From assembly GCA_028823995.1 (NCBI GenBank), contig JAPPFD010000032.1:1-64000 (forward strand): a DNA stretch of 64,000 bases. The letters are read 5' to 3'. The notes below the pieces were generated by a model that saw only the letters and a list, made by a program, of their open reading frames with translations, was not told where the DNA came from and did no database searches. This document shows positions 15,229 through 24,516 of this stretch, piece by piece (the stretch's first letter is position 1; every line of letters begins with the position of its first letter). The position numbers and the translations under genes were made by a program. The stretch comes from a bacterium (GTDB lineage Bacteria > Actinomycetota > Acidimicrobiia > Spongiisociales > ZC4RG35).

Positions 15229-16143
15229 ATGGAACCCTCAATGTATATCTGGATGGACGGTGAGTTGGTCCCCTGGGACGAGGCGAACGTCCATGTGCTT
15301 AGCAACGCCCTTCACTACGGAACCGGGGTGTTCGAGGGAATCCGGGCCTATGAGACCGACGACGGGACGGCGATCTTCCGCCTCACCGAACACCTCGAGC
15401 GGCTCCATCGTTCTGCCCGGGTCTACCGCGTGCCCCTCGAATGGTCGGTAGAAGATCTCGCCGAGGCCTGCCGGGCGGTAATGAGGGAAAACGAGTTGGA
15501 GGCAGGATACATACGCCCCCTGGTCTACTACGGGCTGGGGGCGATAGGCCTCAACCCCACCGGCGCCACCTCCCACACCGCCATTGCGGCCTGGAGGTGG
15601 GGTGCCTACTTGGGAGAGGAAGGGGTCTTGAACGGCATTTCGGTGGGGGTGTCCTCCTGGCGGCGGATCAGCCCGGCGGCCTTCGTGCCGGTGGCCAAGG
15701 GATGCGGGCAGTATCTCAACAGCGTGATGGCCAAGATGGAGGCGCTCAGCAACGGCTACGACGAAGCCCTGTTGCTCAACGGCGACGGGAACATCTCCGA
15801 AGGCAGCGGAGAGAACGTCTTCCTGGTGCGAGACGGCGTGGTGCTCACCCCTCCGATCTCCTCGGGGATCCTGGACGGCATCACCCGCCACACGGTGATG
15901 ACCCTGCTCTCCCGGGACGGCATCGAGATCCGGGAGGCCACTCTCACCAGGGGCGATCTCTTCAACGCCGACGAGGTCTTCTTCACCGGCACCGCGGCAG
16001 AGGTGACCCCGGTGCGGGAGATCGACGCACGGCCGATCGGAACCGGCCGTCCCGGACCGGTCACCCGGCGCGCCCAGGAACTCTTCGAGACGCTCACCTC
16101 GGGCGGCGACCCGGACCTGGGAGACTGGCTGGAGTATGTCTGA
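15229..16143 (+). CDS. ilvE: Branched-chain amino acid aminotransferase
   Basis: A 304-residue PLP fold-type IV transaminase performing the last step of leucine, isoleucine and valine synthesis with glutamate as donor. Family segments include FEGIRAYETDDG, AKGCGQYLNSVMAK with the PLP lysine upstream in VAKGCG, and EGSGENVFLVRDG. Size is standard. ATG 15229 is used; ATG 15241 would shorten it by four residues. CAAACT ends 9 bases before ATG 15229 and may be a weak -10 of a leaderless mRNA. leuC and leuD for the leucine branch lie 5 kb downstream on the other strand. Confidence 0.93.
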   Translation: MEPSMYIWMDGELVPWDEANVHVLSNALHYGTGVFEGIRAYETDDGTAIFRLTEHLERLHRSARVYRVPLEWSVEDLAEACRAVMRENELEAGYIRPLVYYGLGAIGLNPTGATSHTAIAAWRWGAYLGEEGVLNGISVGVSSWRRISPAAFVPVAKGCGQYLNSVMAKMEALSNGYDEALLLNGDGNISEGSGENVFLVRDGVVLTPPISSGILDGITRHTVMTLLSRDGIEIREATLTRGDLFNADEVFFTGTAAEVTPVREIDARPIGTGRPGPVTRRAQELFETLTSGGDPDLGDWLEYV

Positions 16144-16168
16144 GCGGTCCTCTGCGCCTCCTGCCTAG

Positions 16169-16648
16169 ATGCCTCGCCAACCCAACATCGATCCTCCCCA
16201 CCAGGATCTCCCGCGGAGGTCCCTCGCTCCTGCGGCGCCGGCTCGATGGAGCCCCAGCCGTCCGGGGATGATCACCTCCCCCGACCAGGTCACGCCGGGG
16301 GGTCTGTTCGGTCGCCCCGGTCCCGACACCGGGTGGGCGTTTCGGATCGTCCGCCAGGCGGGCCTTACTGCCGACGAGATGCAGGGAGAGGCGGTCCTGG
16401 TGACCCTGATGGCGGCCCGGGCGTCCCTCTTCGGCCGGGCGCCGGTCCCCGAAGACCTGGACGTGGCCCGGATAGTGATGGGATACGAGGAGGGAGCATC
16501 GGAGCAGATGGTCGAGCGCGGGCGTCGGTGGCTCCGCCACTCCCGCCACGAGGCAGTCCCGGGAGCGGCCGCCGCCGAACAGATCGGATCCGATCTCCTG
16601 GTCATGTCGCCTGACGATCTCCGGTCGGCCCTCGTCTCGGGGGGCTGA
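16169..16648 (+). CDS. Hypothetical protein, 159 residues
   Basis: A soluble protein with a Pro/Arg-rich first 35 residues that is probably disordered or non-coding; Met34 (MITSPDQVTPGGLFG, ATG 16268) is an attractive later start. The remaining part is helical (TGWAFRIVRQAGLTADEMQGEAVLVTLMAARASLFGRAPVPEDLDVARIVMGYEE in outline) and reads like a conserved actinobacterial protein, but no family name or motif is recognised. It lies between ilvE and an FAH-family gene, five bases from the latter, and is probably cotranscribed. Confidence 0.6.
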   Translation: MPRQPNIDPPHQDLPRRSLAPAAPARWSPSRPGMITSPDQVTPGGLFGRPGPDTGWAFRIVRQAGLTADEMQGEAVLVTLMAARASLFGRAPVPEDLDVARIVMGYEEGASEQMVERGRRWLRHSRHEAVPGAAAAEQIGSDLLVMSPDDLRSALVSGG

Positions 16649-16653
16649 GTTCT

Positions 16654-17406
16654 TTGGCGAAGATCGTCCGGTTCCGCCACGGCGACGAGATTGCCTACGG
16701 GCTGGCGGAGATGGAGGGGGTCACCCTCTACCAGGGCTCTCCATTCGTGGTTTGGGAGCCCACCGAGACGATGCTGGGCTGGGATGACGTGAGGGTGCTG
16801 TCGCCGGTGCTACCCACCAAGGTAGTGGGCGTGGGCCGCAACTACGTCGATCCGGACGCTCCGTACCCCGGGGAACCCTACGTCTTCATGAAGCCCACCA
16901 CTTCGGTGGTGGGTCCGGGTGCGGAGGTGGTGATCCCCCCGGCGGTGTCGATGGTCAGCCATGAGGCGGAGTTGGCGGTGATCATGGGGAGGGTGGCCAG
17001 GCACATAAGGGTGGAGGACGCCGGCGCCTACATACTCGGCTACACCGCCGCCAACGACATAACCGCCCGCCAACTTCTCGAAGACCCCCTGAATCTCACC
17101 CGCGCCAAGAGCTTCGACACCTTCTGCCCGCTGGGACCGATGATCGAGACCGAGTTCGATCCGTTGGAGCAGCAGGCGGTGGAGTGCCTGGTCGATGGCG
17201 ACCTGCGCCAGTCCGGGTTCACCTCGGAGATGATGTTCGGCCCCGGAGAGTTGGTCTCCTACGTGTCCTCGATGATGACCCTGCTTCCCGGGGACGTGAT
17301 CCTCACCGGCACTCCCGACGGGGTGGGCCCCGTCTTTCCGGGCAGCGTCATGGAGGTGCGAATCGATGGGATCGGATCGCTGGTCAACCCGGTGGTGCGA
17401 GGATGA
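16654..17406 (+). CDS. Fumarylacetoacetate hydrolase family protein
   Basis: A 250-residue enzyme of the FAH fold that hydrolyses or decarboxylates 2-oxo or 1,3-diketo acids with a bound divalent metal. The family signature is seen as VGVGRNYVDP, KPTTSVVGPG, HEAELAVIMGR (metal-binding Glu residues), GYTAANDITAR and LLPGDVILTGTPDGVGP. TTG 16654 opens the protein five bases after the preceding stop. The stop overlaps the gltX start (ATGA). FAH-family genes are commonly found upstream of gltX in Actinobacteria. The exact substrate is unknown; oxaloacetate decarboxylase or acylpyruvase activity is possible. Confidence 0.85.
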   Translation: MAKIVRFRHGDEIAYGLAEMEGVTLYQGSPFVVWEPTETMLGWDDVRVLSPVLPTKVVGVGRNYVDPDAPYPGEPYVFMKPTTSVVGPGAEVVIPPAVSMVSHEAELAVIMGRVARHIRVEDAGAYILGYTAANDITARQLLEDPLNLTRAKSFDTFCPLGPMIETEFDPLEQQAVECLVDGDLRQSGFTSEMMFGPGELVSYVSSMMTLLPGDVILTGTPDGVGPVFPGSVMEVRIDGIGSLVNPVVRG

Positions 17407-18860
17407 CGCCCCGGCTGAGGGTTGCGCCGTCGCCGACCGGACTCCTCCATGTCGGCACGGCCCGGGCCGCCCTCTTCAACTGGCTGTATGCCCGCCGCCA
17501 CGACGGCGTCTTCATCGTCCGGGTGGACGACACCGACCGGCAGCGGTCCACTTCCGACTTCGAGACCCGGATCCTGGAAGCGCTCCGATGGCTGGGAATC
17601 GACTGGGACGAGGGAGTGGAGGTGGGGGGCCCGCACGGCGCTTACCGCCAGAGCGGGCGGTACGAGCGTTATCGGCAGGTCGCCGCGCAACTGCTGGAGT
17701 GCGGAGCCGCCTATCGATGCTTCTGCAGCCCGGAGGAACTGGCCCAACGCCGGAAGGAGGCTCAGCGGGCGGGACGGCCGCCCGGGTATGACGGACGCTG
17801 CAGGTCGCTGGAGGTCCGGGAAGCCAAACGTAGACAACAAGAGGGAGAGAACCACGTGGTGCGGTTCGCCATGCCCCGCCCGGGTGCGACAGTGTTCAGG
17901 GACATGGTGCGCGGCGAGGTCCGCTTCGACCACGAGGTGATCGACGACTTCGTGATCCTCCGCAGCGACGGGTCGCCCACCTACCACCTTGCCTCCACCG
18001 TGGACGACGTGGACTATGAAATCACCCACGTCGCCCGGGGAGAGGACATCCTTCCCTCCACGCCCCGGCACATCCAGATCACCAGGGCGATGTCCGCTCC
18101 CGAACCGGTCTACGCCCACCTTCCCCTGCTCCACGGCCAGGACGGACGCAAGCTCTCCAAGCGCCATGGGGCCACCGACGTGGGCGAATACCGCGACCGG
18201 GGGATCCTTCCCGAGGCGCTGTTCAACTACCTCTCGCTCCTGGGGTGGTCGATCGGTCCGGAGGCGACGATCTTCAGCCCGCAGGAAGCCGTGGAGGCCT
18301 TCGATCTTGCGGACGTCTCCTCCAGCCCGGCCGTGTTCGATCCTGTGAAGCTCGAGTGGATGAACGGTGAGTACATACGGAACCACGTCTCGGCCGCCGA
18401 GTTCTCGGTGAGGTCCCGTCCCTTTGCCGAACGGCACCTGGGCGCCTCGGTGTCCGACGCCGAATGGGAGCGGGTCATCCCGGTGCTCCCCCTCGTGCAA
18501 GAGCGGGTGAAGCTGTTGTCGGAGGTGGGACCCCAACTGTCCTTCCTCCTGGAGGCCGGGATCTCCTACGACGAGCGATCCTGGCGCAAGGTGATGAGAG
18601 CCCAGACCGTGGAGCCGGTGCTCACCGAGGCCATCTCGGCCCTGGGACAACTGGTGGAGTGGCGGACCGAGACCATCGAGGAGACTCTGCGGGGGTTGCT
18701 GGCCCGGCTGGAGGTGAACGCCCGGCGCGGGTTCCAGCCCATCAGGGTGGCGGTGACCGGGTCCTCGGTCAGCCCGCCCCTCTTCGAGTCGCTTGCCGCG
18801 CTGGGGCCCGAGAGGACGCTGCAGAGACTGGAGGGGGCCCGCGCCCGGCTCTCCCAATGA
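17403..18860 (+). CDS. gltX: Glutamyl-tRNA synthetase
   Basis: A 485-residue class I aminoacyl-tRNA synthetase charging tRNA-Glu. The HIGH-type motif is PSPTGLLHVGTARAALFN (8-25), and the KMSKS-type motif is KLSKR at 250-254. The anticodon-binding domain follows to the C-terminus. ATG 17403 overlaps the stop of the FAH gene and gives the exact family N-terminus. Whether it also charges tRNA-Gln depends on gatCAB, which is outside the window. Length is normal. Confidence 0.95.
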   Translation: MTPRLRVAPSPTGLLHVGTARAALFNWLYARRHDGVFIVRVDDTDRQRSTSDFETRILEALRWLGIDWDEGVEVGGPHGAYRQSGRYERYRQVAAQLLECGAAYRCFCSPEELAQRRKEAQRAGRPPGYDGRCRSLEVREAKRRQQEGENHVVRFAMPRPGATVFRDMVRGEVRFDHEVIDDFVILRSDGSPTYHLASTVDDVDYEITHVARGEDILPSTPRHIQITRAMSAPEPVYAHLPLLHGQDGRKLSKRHGATDVGEYRDRGILPEALFNYLSLLGWSIGPEATIFSPQEAVEAFDLADVSSSPAVFDPVKLEWMNGEYIRNHVSAAEFSVRSRPFAERHLGASVSDAEWERVIPVLPLVQERVKLLSEVGPQLSFLLEAGISYDERSWRKVMRAQTVEPVLTEAISALGQLVEWRTETIEETLRGLLARLEVNARRGFQPIRVAVTGSSVSPPLFESLAALGPERTLQRLEGARARLSQ

Positions 18861-18944
18861 CCTGCAACCAAGGAACCGGCGCGCATGCCGGGTCCCCAAC
18901 CGCATATAGCATTTGACCAACAGCAACCAGAAGGATTTAGTTTC

Positions 18945-19931
18945 ATGAGTGCACCTCAACGGGTGGCCGTCACCGGCGCTGCGGGGCAGATCGGATACAG
19001 CCTGTTGTTCAGGATCGCCGCCGGGGAGATGCTCGGAGCGGACCAGCCGGTCATTCTCCAGCTACTGGAGATACCGCCGGCCTTCCCCGCACTCGAGGGA
19101 GTCGCGATGGAGCTTGAGGACTGCGCCTTCCCCCTCCTCAGGGGAGTGGTGCCGACCACCGACGTCGAACAGGCTTTCGCGGACGCCGACGTGGCGCTGC
19201 TGGTGGGAGCGATGCCGCGCCGGGCGGATATGCAGAGAGCCGATCTGCTGGAGGCGAACGGGGCGATCTTCTCCGAGCAGGGCAGGGCCATATCGGAGTC
19301 GGCCGATCCCGGTGTGAAGGTGCTGGTGGTAGGCAATCCGGCCAACACCAACGCCTACATCACCGCCGCCAGCGCGCCGAACATCGATCCCGCCCAGATC
19401 ACGGCCATGACCCGCCTCGATCACAATCGCGCCATCGGTCAACTGGCGGCCAAGGTGGGAAAGCCCGCCAGCATGGTGACCAGGATGAGTGTCTGGGGGA
19501 ACCACTCCGCCAGCCAGTATCCCGACCTGTTCCATGCCGAGGTCGGGGGAAGGGACGCGTTCGGGTTGGTGGGCGACCGCCGCTGGGTGGAGAACGAGTT
19601 CATCCCCACGGTCGCCGAACGAGGTACGGCCATCATCAAGGCGAGGGGCACGTCCTCGGCAGCCTCGGCCGCCAACGCGGCGATCAGCCACATACGGGAC
19701 TGGGTGATGGGCACTCCTCCCGACGACTGGGTGAGCGTGGCGGTAATCTCCGACGGTTCGTACGGGGTGCCCGAGGGCCTGTGCTCATCCTTCCCCTGTG
19801 TGTCCCGAGACGGTCGCTGGGAGGTCGTGTCGGGCCTTGAGCACTCGGAGTTCTCGCAGCAGCGAATCCAGGCATCCGTGGACGAACTGGTGAGAGAGCG
19901 CGACGCGGTGATCGAGATGGGGCTTGTCTGA
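18945..19931 (+). CDS. mdh: Malate dehydrogenase
   Basis: A 328-residue NAD-dependent enzyme of the citric acid cycle, oxidising malate to oxaloacetate. It belongs to the cytosolic-type bacterial MDH group: [15 protein letters not shown] is the dinucleotide motif, [15 protein letters not shown] carries the substrate Arg and Asp, and [11 protein letters not shown] contains the catalytic His. ATG 18945 was chosen for the family start and the AGAAGGA ribosome site 8 bases upstream. It follows gltX after 84 bp and converges with the SCP2-like gene. Citrate synthase is also encoded in the window. Confidence 0.95.
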   Translation: MSAPQRVAVTGAAGQIGYSLLFRIAAGEMLGADQPVILQLLEIPPAFPALEGVAMELEDCAFPLLRGVVPTTDVEQAFADADVALLVGAMPRRADMQRADLLEANGAIFSEQGRAISESADPGVKVLVVGNPANTNAYITAASAPNIDPAQITAMTRLDHNRAIGQLAAKVGKPASMVTRMSVWGNHSASQYPDLFHAEVGGRDAFGLVGDRRWVENEFIPTVAERGTAIIKARGTSSAASAANAAISHIRDWVMGTPPDDWVSVAVISDGSYGVPEGLCSSFPCVSRDGRWEVVSGLEHSEFSQQRIQASVDELVRERDAVIEMGLV

Positions 19932-19974
19932 ACCACACCCGGTAGGTGAGGCTTGGGGAGGCGCTATTCCCGGG

Positions 19975-20361
19975 CTAGTACTCGACGTCTATGTCCGAGA
20001 CCGCCGCCAGCCACTGCTCGATCCCGTTGCGATGCAACATCAGCTTGGCCAGATTGCCCGACACCTTGATCTTCCCGGTGATGAAGGCAGACTGCACGTT
20101 GAGGTCCCCCTTCATGATCGCCGCGGCGGTCTCGTAGTTCTGGCTGATGGTTATGTCGAGGTCCTCACGGACGCCCAGGGCAATGGTGATCGCCTGGGGA
20201 GTGATCATCAGGTGATAGCCGGTGTCGCCCAAGGGTGACTCGAGGACGTTGAACTGGATGGCCAGCTCCATGTCGCGGGCGGCTTCCTGAAAACCCTGGT
20301 GGTTTTCCAGGGCCGTTGTCACTTCCGACAGCCATTCGGGGCTCAGAAACTTCACTGCCAT
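19975..20361 (-). CDS. SCP2 sterol-binding domain protein
   Basis: A 128-residue protein consisting of a single SCP2-like lipid-binding domain, with LGDTGYHLMITPQAITIALG and the conserved NYETAAAIMKGDLNVQSAFITGKIKVSGNLAKLM, where the AIMKG-type turn and the GKIKVxGN strand are diagnostic. Such proteins bind acyl chains or sterol-like lipids in a hydrophobic tunnel; in bacteria the ligand is usually unknown. GGGAG lies upstream of ATG 20361. It is downstream of xpt on the same strand with a 65-bp gap, probably at the end of the leuC-leuD-xpt transcript. Confidence 0.82.
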   Translation of the reverse strand: MAVKFLSPEWLSEVTTALENHQGFQEAARDMELAIQFNVLESPLGDTGYHLMITPQAITIALGVREDLDITISQNYETAAAIMKGDLNVQSAFITGKIKVSGNLAKLMLHRNGIEQWLAAVSDIDVEY

Positions 20362-20426
20362 GAACGGGCTCCCTTGGAATCGGTTCTTGAGCCTCAGGCT
20401 AGTCGCCAGGGCCGGGTTATCGGCAA

Positions 20427-20987
20427 TCAGGCGATGGCGATCCGACCGCTCTCTATGGACTCGATGATGGCCGCAGATTCGATCTTCCATCCGTGCTTCT
20501 CCAGGAGAGACCGCCCCCCGGTGAAGGTCTTCTCTATGACGAATCCGAAGCCGGCCAGCCGGTTGCCGGACTCCTCGATCATCTCTCCCAACGCCTCCGC
20601 CGTGCGGCCCCGCGACAAGAAGTCGTCCACCACCACGATGTCCCGCCCGACTCCCAGCAGTTCCTTGCGAATAGTTATCCAGGTCTTCCCTCCCTTGGTG
20701 GGCGAACTCACCTGCCGGATGAAGTGGAGGTCGGGATCCAGTTGGCGGTTCTGCTTCTTGGCGTAGATGAAGTCCACCCCCGCGGCCCTGGCGGTGCAGA
20801 AGGCGGCCGGTATGCCGGATGCTTCGGCGGTCAGCACCAGGTCGAAGTCGCCGAGCCGTTCCGCCAGCCACTCTCCCACGCTGCTCATGAGCGCCGGGTC
20901 GGTCCGGTGGTTGAGAAAGCTGTCCACGATCACCAGATCGGACTCCACCCGTCCCGCATCCAGGATTCGTCTCCGCAGTGCTTCCAC
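20427..20987 (-). CDS. xpt: Xanthine phosphoribosyltransferase
   Basis: A 186-residue purine salvage enzyme converting xanthine and PRPP to XMP. The N-terminus MEALRRRILDAGRVES and SFLNHRTDPALM match Xpt closely. The PRPP-binding loop is DIVVVDDFLSRGRTAEA, and AKKQNRQ is the region of the flexible hood. The size is typical. ATG 20987 lies 8 bases after the leuD stop, so it is cotranscribed with leuC and leuD. The link with leucine synthesis is not obvious. Confidence 0.88.
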   Translation of the reverse strand: MEALRRRILDAGRVESDLVIVDSFLNHRTDPALMSSVGEWLAERLGDFDLVLTAEASGIPAAFCTARAAGVDFIYAKKQNRQLDPDLHFIRQVSSPTKGGKTWITIRKELLGVGRDIVVVDDFLSRGRTAEALGEMIEESGNRLAGFGFVIEKTFTGGRSLLEKHGWKIESAAIIESIESGRIAIA

Positions 20988-20995
20988 GCCGGTTT

Positions 20996-21601
20996 CTACT
21001 TTAGGGAGGGCAGGACCCGCGACCGGGTCATCTCGAAGGCGTCTATCTCCCCCAGGTGGCGGAGCGTGAGACCGATGTCGTCAAAGCCGTTGAGCATCCG
21101 CCACTTGGTGAAGGCGTCTATCTCGAAGGTGGTGGAGAGGCCGTCCGCCTCCACCGTCTGGGACTCCAGGTCGATGGTGATCCGGCTCTCGGGGCGTTCG
21201 GTGGCGAGCCGGGTGAGGACAGACACCTCCGCTGCGGGAAGCTGGATGGGGAGCAGGCCGATCTTGGTGCAGTTGGTGCGGAATATGTCGGCCAGGGAGG
21301 GGGCGATCACTGCTTCGAATCCCCAGTCCTGCAGGCCCCAGGGGGCATGTTCGCGCGACGAGCCGCTCCCGAAGTTGGGGCCGGCCACCAGCACCTTGGC
21401 GTCCTGGTACCGGGCCTGGTTGAGAGCGAAGCCGGGATCGAGTTCCCCTCCCCGGGTGCGTCTCCAGTCCCAGAACAGGAACTCTCCGTAGCCGGTCCGC
21501 TCGACTCGCTTGAGGAACTGCTTCGGCATGATCTGGTCGGTGTCCACGTTCGCCCGGGGAAGGGGGAGCATGGCGCCGTCTATCACGGAGACCGGTCTCA
21601 T
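20996..21601 (-). CDS. leuD: 3-isopropylmalate dehydratase small subunit
   Basis: A 201-residue subunit that with LeuC isomerises 2-isopropylmalate to 3-isopropylmalate in leucine synthesis. Family motifs are [14 protein letters not shown] and [21 protein letters not shown], which contributes the substrate-binding Ser/Arg loop. ATG 21601 overlaps the leuC stop as ATGA, so translation is coupled. The length matches the family. Confidence 0.95.
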   Translation of the reverse strand: MRPVSVIDGAMLPLPRANVDTDQIMPKQFLKRVERTGYGEFLFWDWRRTRGGELDPGFALNQARYQDAKVLVAGPNFGSGSSREHAPWGLQDWGFEAVIAPSLADIFRTNCTKIGLLPIQLPAAEVSVLTRLATERPESRITIDLESQTVEADGLSTTFEIDAFTKWRMLNGFDDIGLTLRHLGEIDAFEMTRSRVLPSLK

Positions 21602-23028
21602 CGGCGCTCCTCCCACTCCCGGATGTCCACGAACCTGCCGGAGACGGCGGCGGCGGCGGCCATGGCCGGGGAGACCAGGTGGGTGCGCCCGCCCTGGCCC
21701 TGGCGGCCCTCGAAGTTGCGGTTCGAGGTGGACGCGCACCGCTCTCCCGGCTGAAGGATGTCAGGGTTCATGCCCAGGCACATCGAGCAGCCCGCGTCTC
21801 GCCACTCGAACCCGGCGTCGACGAACACGGCGTCGAGGCCCTCCCGCTCGGCCTGCAGCTTGACCAGTCCGGAACCCGGGACCACCATGGCCGAGACCGA
21901 CGGGTGCACTCTCTTTCCCCGGACGACGGCGGCTGCGTCCCGCAGGTCCTCTATCCGGGCGTTGGTGCACGACCCCAGGAACACCCGGTCGATGGTGATC
22001 TCGGTGATGGGGGTGCCGGGCTCCAGGTCCATGTAGGCAAGGGCGCGGATGGTGGAGTCCCGCTCCAGGGGATCGTCGAACTCCTCGGGATGGGGTATGT
22101 GATCGGTGACCGCCGCGGTCTGTCCGGGATTGGTGCCCCACGACACGTAGGGCTTCAGATCACCGGCGTCGATGCGGACTTCGGCGTCGAAGGACGCGCC
22201 GGGATCGGTGGGGAGTGAACTCCACTCCGACAGGGCTTGGTCCCATCGGGCGCCCCGGGGTGCGTGGGGCCGTCCCTCCAGATAGGAGAACGTGGTCTCG
22301 TCGGGGCCGATCATTCCCGCCCTGGCGCCGGCCTCGATGGACATGTTGCACACCGTCATCCGTCCTTCCATGGAGAGGCTCTCGATGGCCGAGCCCCGGT
22401 ATTCGACGACGTGTCCCTGCCCGCCGGCGGTGCCTATCCGGGCGATGATCCCCAGGATGATGTCCTTGGCGGTCACACCGGTGGCTAGTTCCCCGTCGAT
22501 GGTGATGGCCATCGAGCGGGGCTTGGGTTGGGGGAGGGTCTGGGTGGCGAGGACATGTTCCACCTCGGAGGTGCCGATCCCGAACGCCAGGGCGCCGAAC
22601 GCCCCGTGGGTAGATGTGTGGGAGTCGCCGCACACGATGGTCATGCCCGGCTGGGTGGCTCCCTGTTCGGGGCCGATCACATGGACGATGCCCTGGCGGG
22701 GGTCATCCAGGCCGTACAGGGTGATCCCGAACTCCCCGCAGTTGTGAACCAGGGCGTCGATTTGCTTCTTGGACAAAGGGTCTCGGATGGGAAGCCCCCG
22801 CCCGGTGGTGGGCACGCCGTGGTCGATGGTGGCCAGGGTCAGGTCGGGTCTGCGCACCGTCCGTCCGGCCAGCCGGAGCCCGTCGAAGGCCTGCGGCGAG
22901 GTGACCTCATGGACCAGGTGCAGGTCGATGTAGAGCAGGGCCGGTTCGCCCTCGACCTCCCGCACCAGGTGGCGGTTCCATACCTTTTCGAAGAGGGTCT
23001 GTGGCGTGGCTTTGTACTCCGGTGAGAC
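21598..23028 (-). CDS. leuC: 3-isopropylmalate dehydratase large subunit
   Basis: About 476 residues of the aconitase-like Fe-S subunit of isopropylmalate isomerase. [12 protein letters not shown] begins the conserved domain, [19 protein letters not shown] follows, and the cluster cysteines are in [11 protein letters not shown] and [10 protein letters not shown]. No in-frame ATG, GTG or TTG exists in the expected region: the frame reads GTC at 23028 ([19 protein letters not shown]) and stays open upstream into the divergent gene without a usable start. A well-placed ATG at 23054 with GGGAGG is out of frame. The coordinates given start at the GTC, which is only a guess; a frameshift, rare start codon or sequencing error may be involved. 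Confidence 0.85.
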   Translation of the reverse strand, partial: VSPEYKATPQTLFEKVWNRHLVREVEGEPALLYIDLHLVHEVTSPQAFDGLRLAGRTVRRPDLTLATIDHGVPTTGRGLPIRDPLSKKQIDALVHNCGEFGITLYGLDDPRQGIVHVIGPEQGATQPGMTIVCGDSHTSTHGAFGALAFGIGTSEVEHVLATQTLPQPKPRSMAITIDGELATGVTAKDIILGIIARIGTAGGQGHVVEYRGSAIESLSMEGRMTVCNMSIEAGARAGMIGPDETTFSYLEGRPHAPRGARWDQALSEWSSLPTDPGASFDAEVRIDAGDLKPYVSWGTNPGQTAAVTDHIPHPEEFDDPLERDSTIRALAYMDLEPGTPITEITIDRVFLGSCTNARIEDLRDAAAVVRGKRVHPSVSAMVVPGSGLVKLQAEREGLDAVFVDAGFEWRDAGCSMCLGMNPDILQPGERCASTSNRNFEGRQGQGGRTHLVSPAMAAAAAVSGRFVDIREWEERR

Positions 23029-23147
23029 GCGCGGACAACAATAGCGGGGCTCATGCCCTCCCGGGGCAACGGCTCTCCCGCCTGGGTGTGCGGCAAGGCC
23101 GCTTGGACGGGTTAACCTTGGTACCGACCCGTACCAGGAGAGGAGTC

Positions 23148-24212
23148 TTGGCAGAGAGCAAGATCGTCCATGTAGTGGGCACCGGCACCGTCGGCGAACC
23201 GTTGATAGGTCTGCTGGCCGACAATCGGGAGGCATTCGGACTAGACGAAGTCACCTTCCACAAGCGCACCCCGCTGCTGGCGGAGCGGGGCAAGGTCGAG
23301 GACCTGGTACGCAGGGGCGCCATCCTGGCCGTGGACGAAGAACGGCGGGTCGAGTTCCAGTCGCTGGGACACAATCCGAAGTATGAGAAGTGGGAAGCCC
23401 TGGAACGCGCCTCGGTGGTGATCGACTGCACCCCGGCCGGCAACCAGAACAAGGCCGAACTGTATGAGTCGGTGGCCGGTCCCCGGGGCTTTCTGGCCCA
23501 GGGATCGGAGTTCGGCTTCGGGAAGATGTACGCGCGGGGGATCAATGACGCCGCCCTGGACGCCGAAGAGGACCGTTACCTCCACATCGTGTCGTGCAAC
23601 ACCCACAACATCTCCGCCATGATCAAGTCTCTGGCCTTCGACTCCGACGGCACCTCCCACCTGGAGAACGGGGAGTTCCTGTGCATACGGCGCGCCAACG
23701 ACATCAGCCAGGATCGAGGTTTCGTGGCCAGCCCGACCGTCGACTCCCACAAGGACGGAAGGTTCGGGACCCACCACGCCCGCGACGCGCACCATCTCTT
23801 CGCCACACTCGGACACGACCTCCCGGTGTACTCCTCGGCGATCAAGCTGAACACCCAGTACATGCACACGACCCACTTCTCCGTGACCCTGGATCGGGAG
23901 ATAGAGGTGGGGGAAGTGGTGGATCGCTTCTACACGAACCCTTGGGTGGCCGTGACGCACAAACGGTCCGCCAACCAGGTGTTCTCCTTCGGGAGGGATC
24001 ACGGTTACTACGGCAGGCTCCTTTCCCACGCGGTGGTGGCCCTGTCCTCTCTGTCGGTGCGCAACGGCAACCAGGTGGTGGGGTTCGCCTTCACCCCCCA
24101 GGACGGGAACCCCCTGCTGTCCACGGTGGCCGCCATGCTCTGGTACCTGTATCCGGGTGAGATCGAACAGCGCATCAACGTGTTGCGGCGGTACCTCTTC
24201 CGGGAGGTCTGA
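23148..24212 (+). CDS. Type II (archaeal-like) glyceraldehyde-3-phosphate dehydrogenase-like protein
   Basis: A 354-residue NAD(P)-dependent dehydrogenase. The N-terminal nucleotide-binding motif is [32 protein letters not shown] and [10 protein letters not shown] match the type II GAPDH pattern (DCTPxGxxxKNxxxY and QGGE), and the catalytic cysteine is Cys150 in [10 protein letters not shown], where archaeal enzymes have SCNTT. Later segments ([30 protein letters not shown]) also fit. TTG 23148 has an AGGAGAGGAG site two bases upstream. The gene is divergent from leuC. The true substrate may differ from glyceraldehyde 3-phosphate; this needs testing. A conserved small gene follows with one-base overlap. 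Confidence 0.55.
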   Translation: MAESKIVHVVGTGTVGEPLIGLLADNREAFGLDEVTFHKRTPLLAERGKVEDLVRRGAILAVDEERRVEFQSLGHNPKYEKWEALERASVVIDCTPAGNQNKAELYESVAGPRGFLAQGSEFGFGKMYARGINDAALDAEEDRYLHIVSCNTHNISAMIKSLAFDSDGTSHLENGEFLCIRRANDISQDRGFVASPTVDSHKDGRFGTHHARDAHHLFATLGHDLPVYSSAIKLNTQYMHTTHFSVTLDREIEVGEVVDRFYTNPWVAVTHKRSANQVFSFGRDHGYYGRLLSHAVVALSSLSVRNGNQVVGFAFTPQDGNPLLSTVAAMLWYLYPGEIEQRINVLRRYLFREV

Positions 24213-24490
24213 TGGCGAATCCCGGACGGTTGCAGCGTCAGGCGCTCACCGCGGTGGAGCGGTCCATCGAGGCGTTGGGGAGGGGCGATCCGGTGTCGGC
24301 CAGGATGGCGATCGCCACCGCGCTGGACAGGGACCAGACCGGGATATATGTGGGGATGGCCGACGCGGTCGACTTGGCGGCGGGGATGCTGGAGCGGGAA
24401 GAACCGGTCAGCGACGAGGCCTGGAGTCACCTGGCCGACGCGGTGGGGCCCGGACCCCTGCAGGCGTTGGTGGAGGCGGTCCGACATTAG
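24212..24490 (+). CDS. Small hypothetical helical protein
   Basis: A 92-residue all-helical soluble protein whose ATG overlaps the last base of the preceding dehydrogenase stop (TGATG). It has tetratricopeptide-like spacing of Ala, Leu and Gly (RQALTAVERSIEALGRGDPVSARMAIATALD) and ends in GPGPLQALVEAVRH. The tight coupling suggests it works with, or is expressed along with, the GAPDH-like enzyme or the following histidinol phosphatase. No family name is recognised. Confidence 0.65.
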   Translation: MANPGRLQRQALTAVERSIEALGRGDPVSARMAIATALDRDQTGIYVGMADAVDLAAGMLEREEPVSDEAWSHLADAVGPGPLQALVEAVRH

Positions 24491-24516
24491 GGAGCGGTCC
24501 CCGCTCGGCCCATGCC

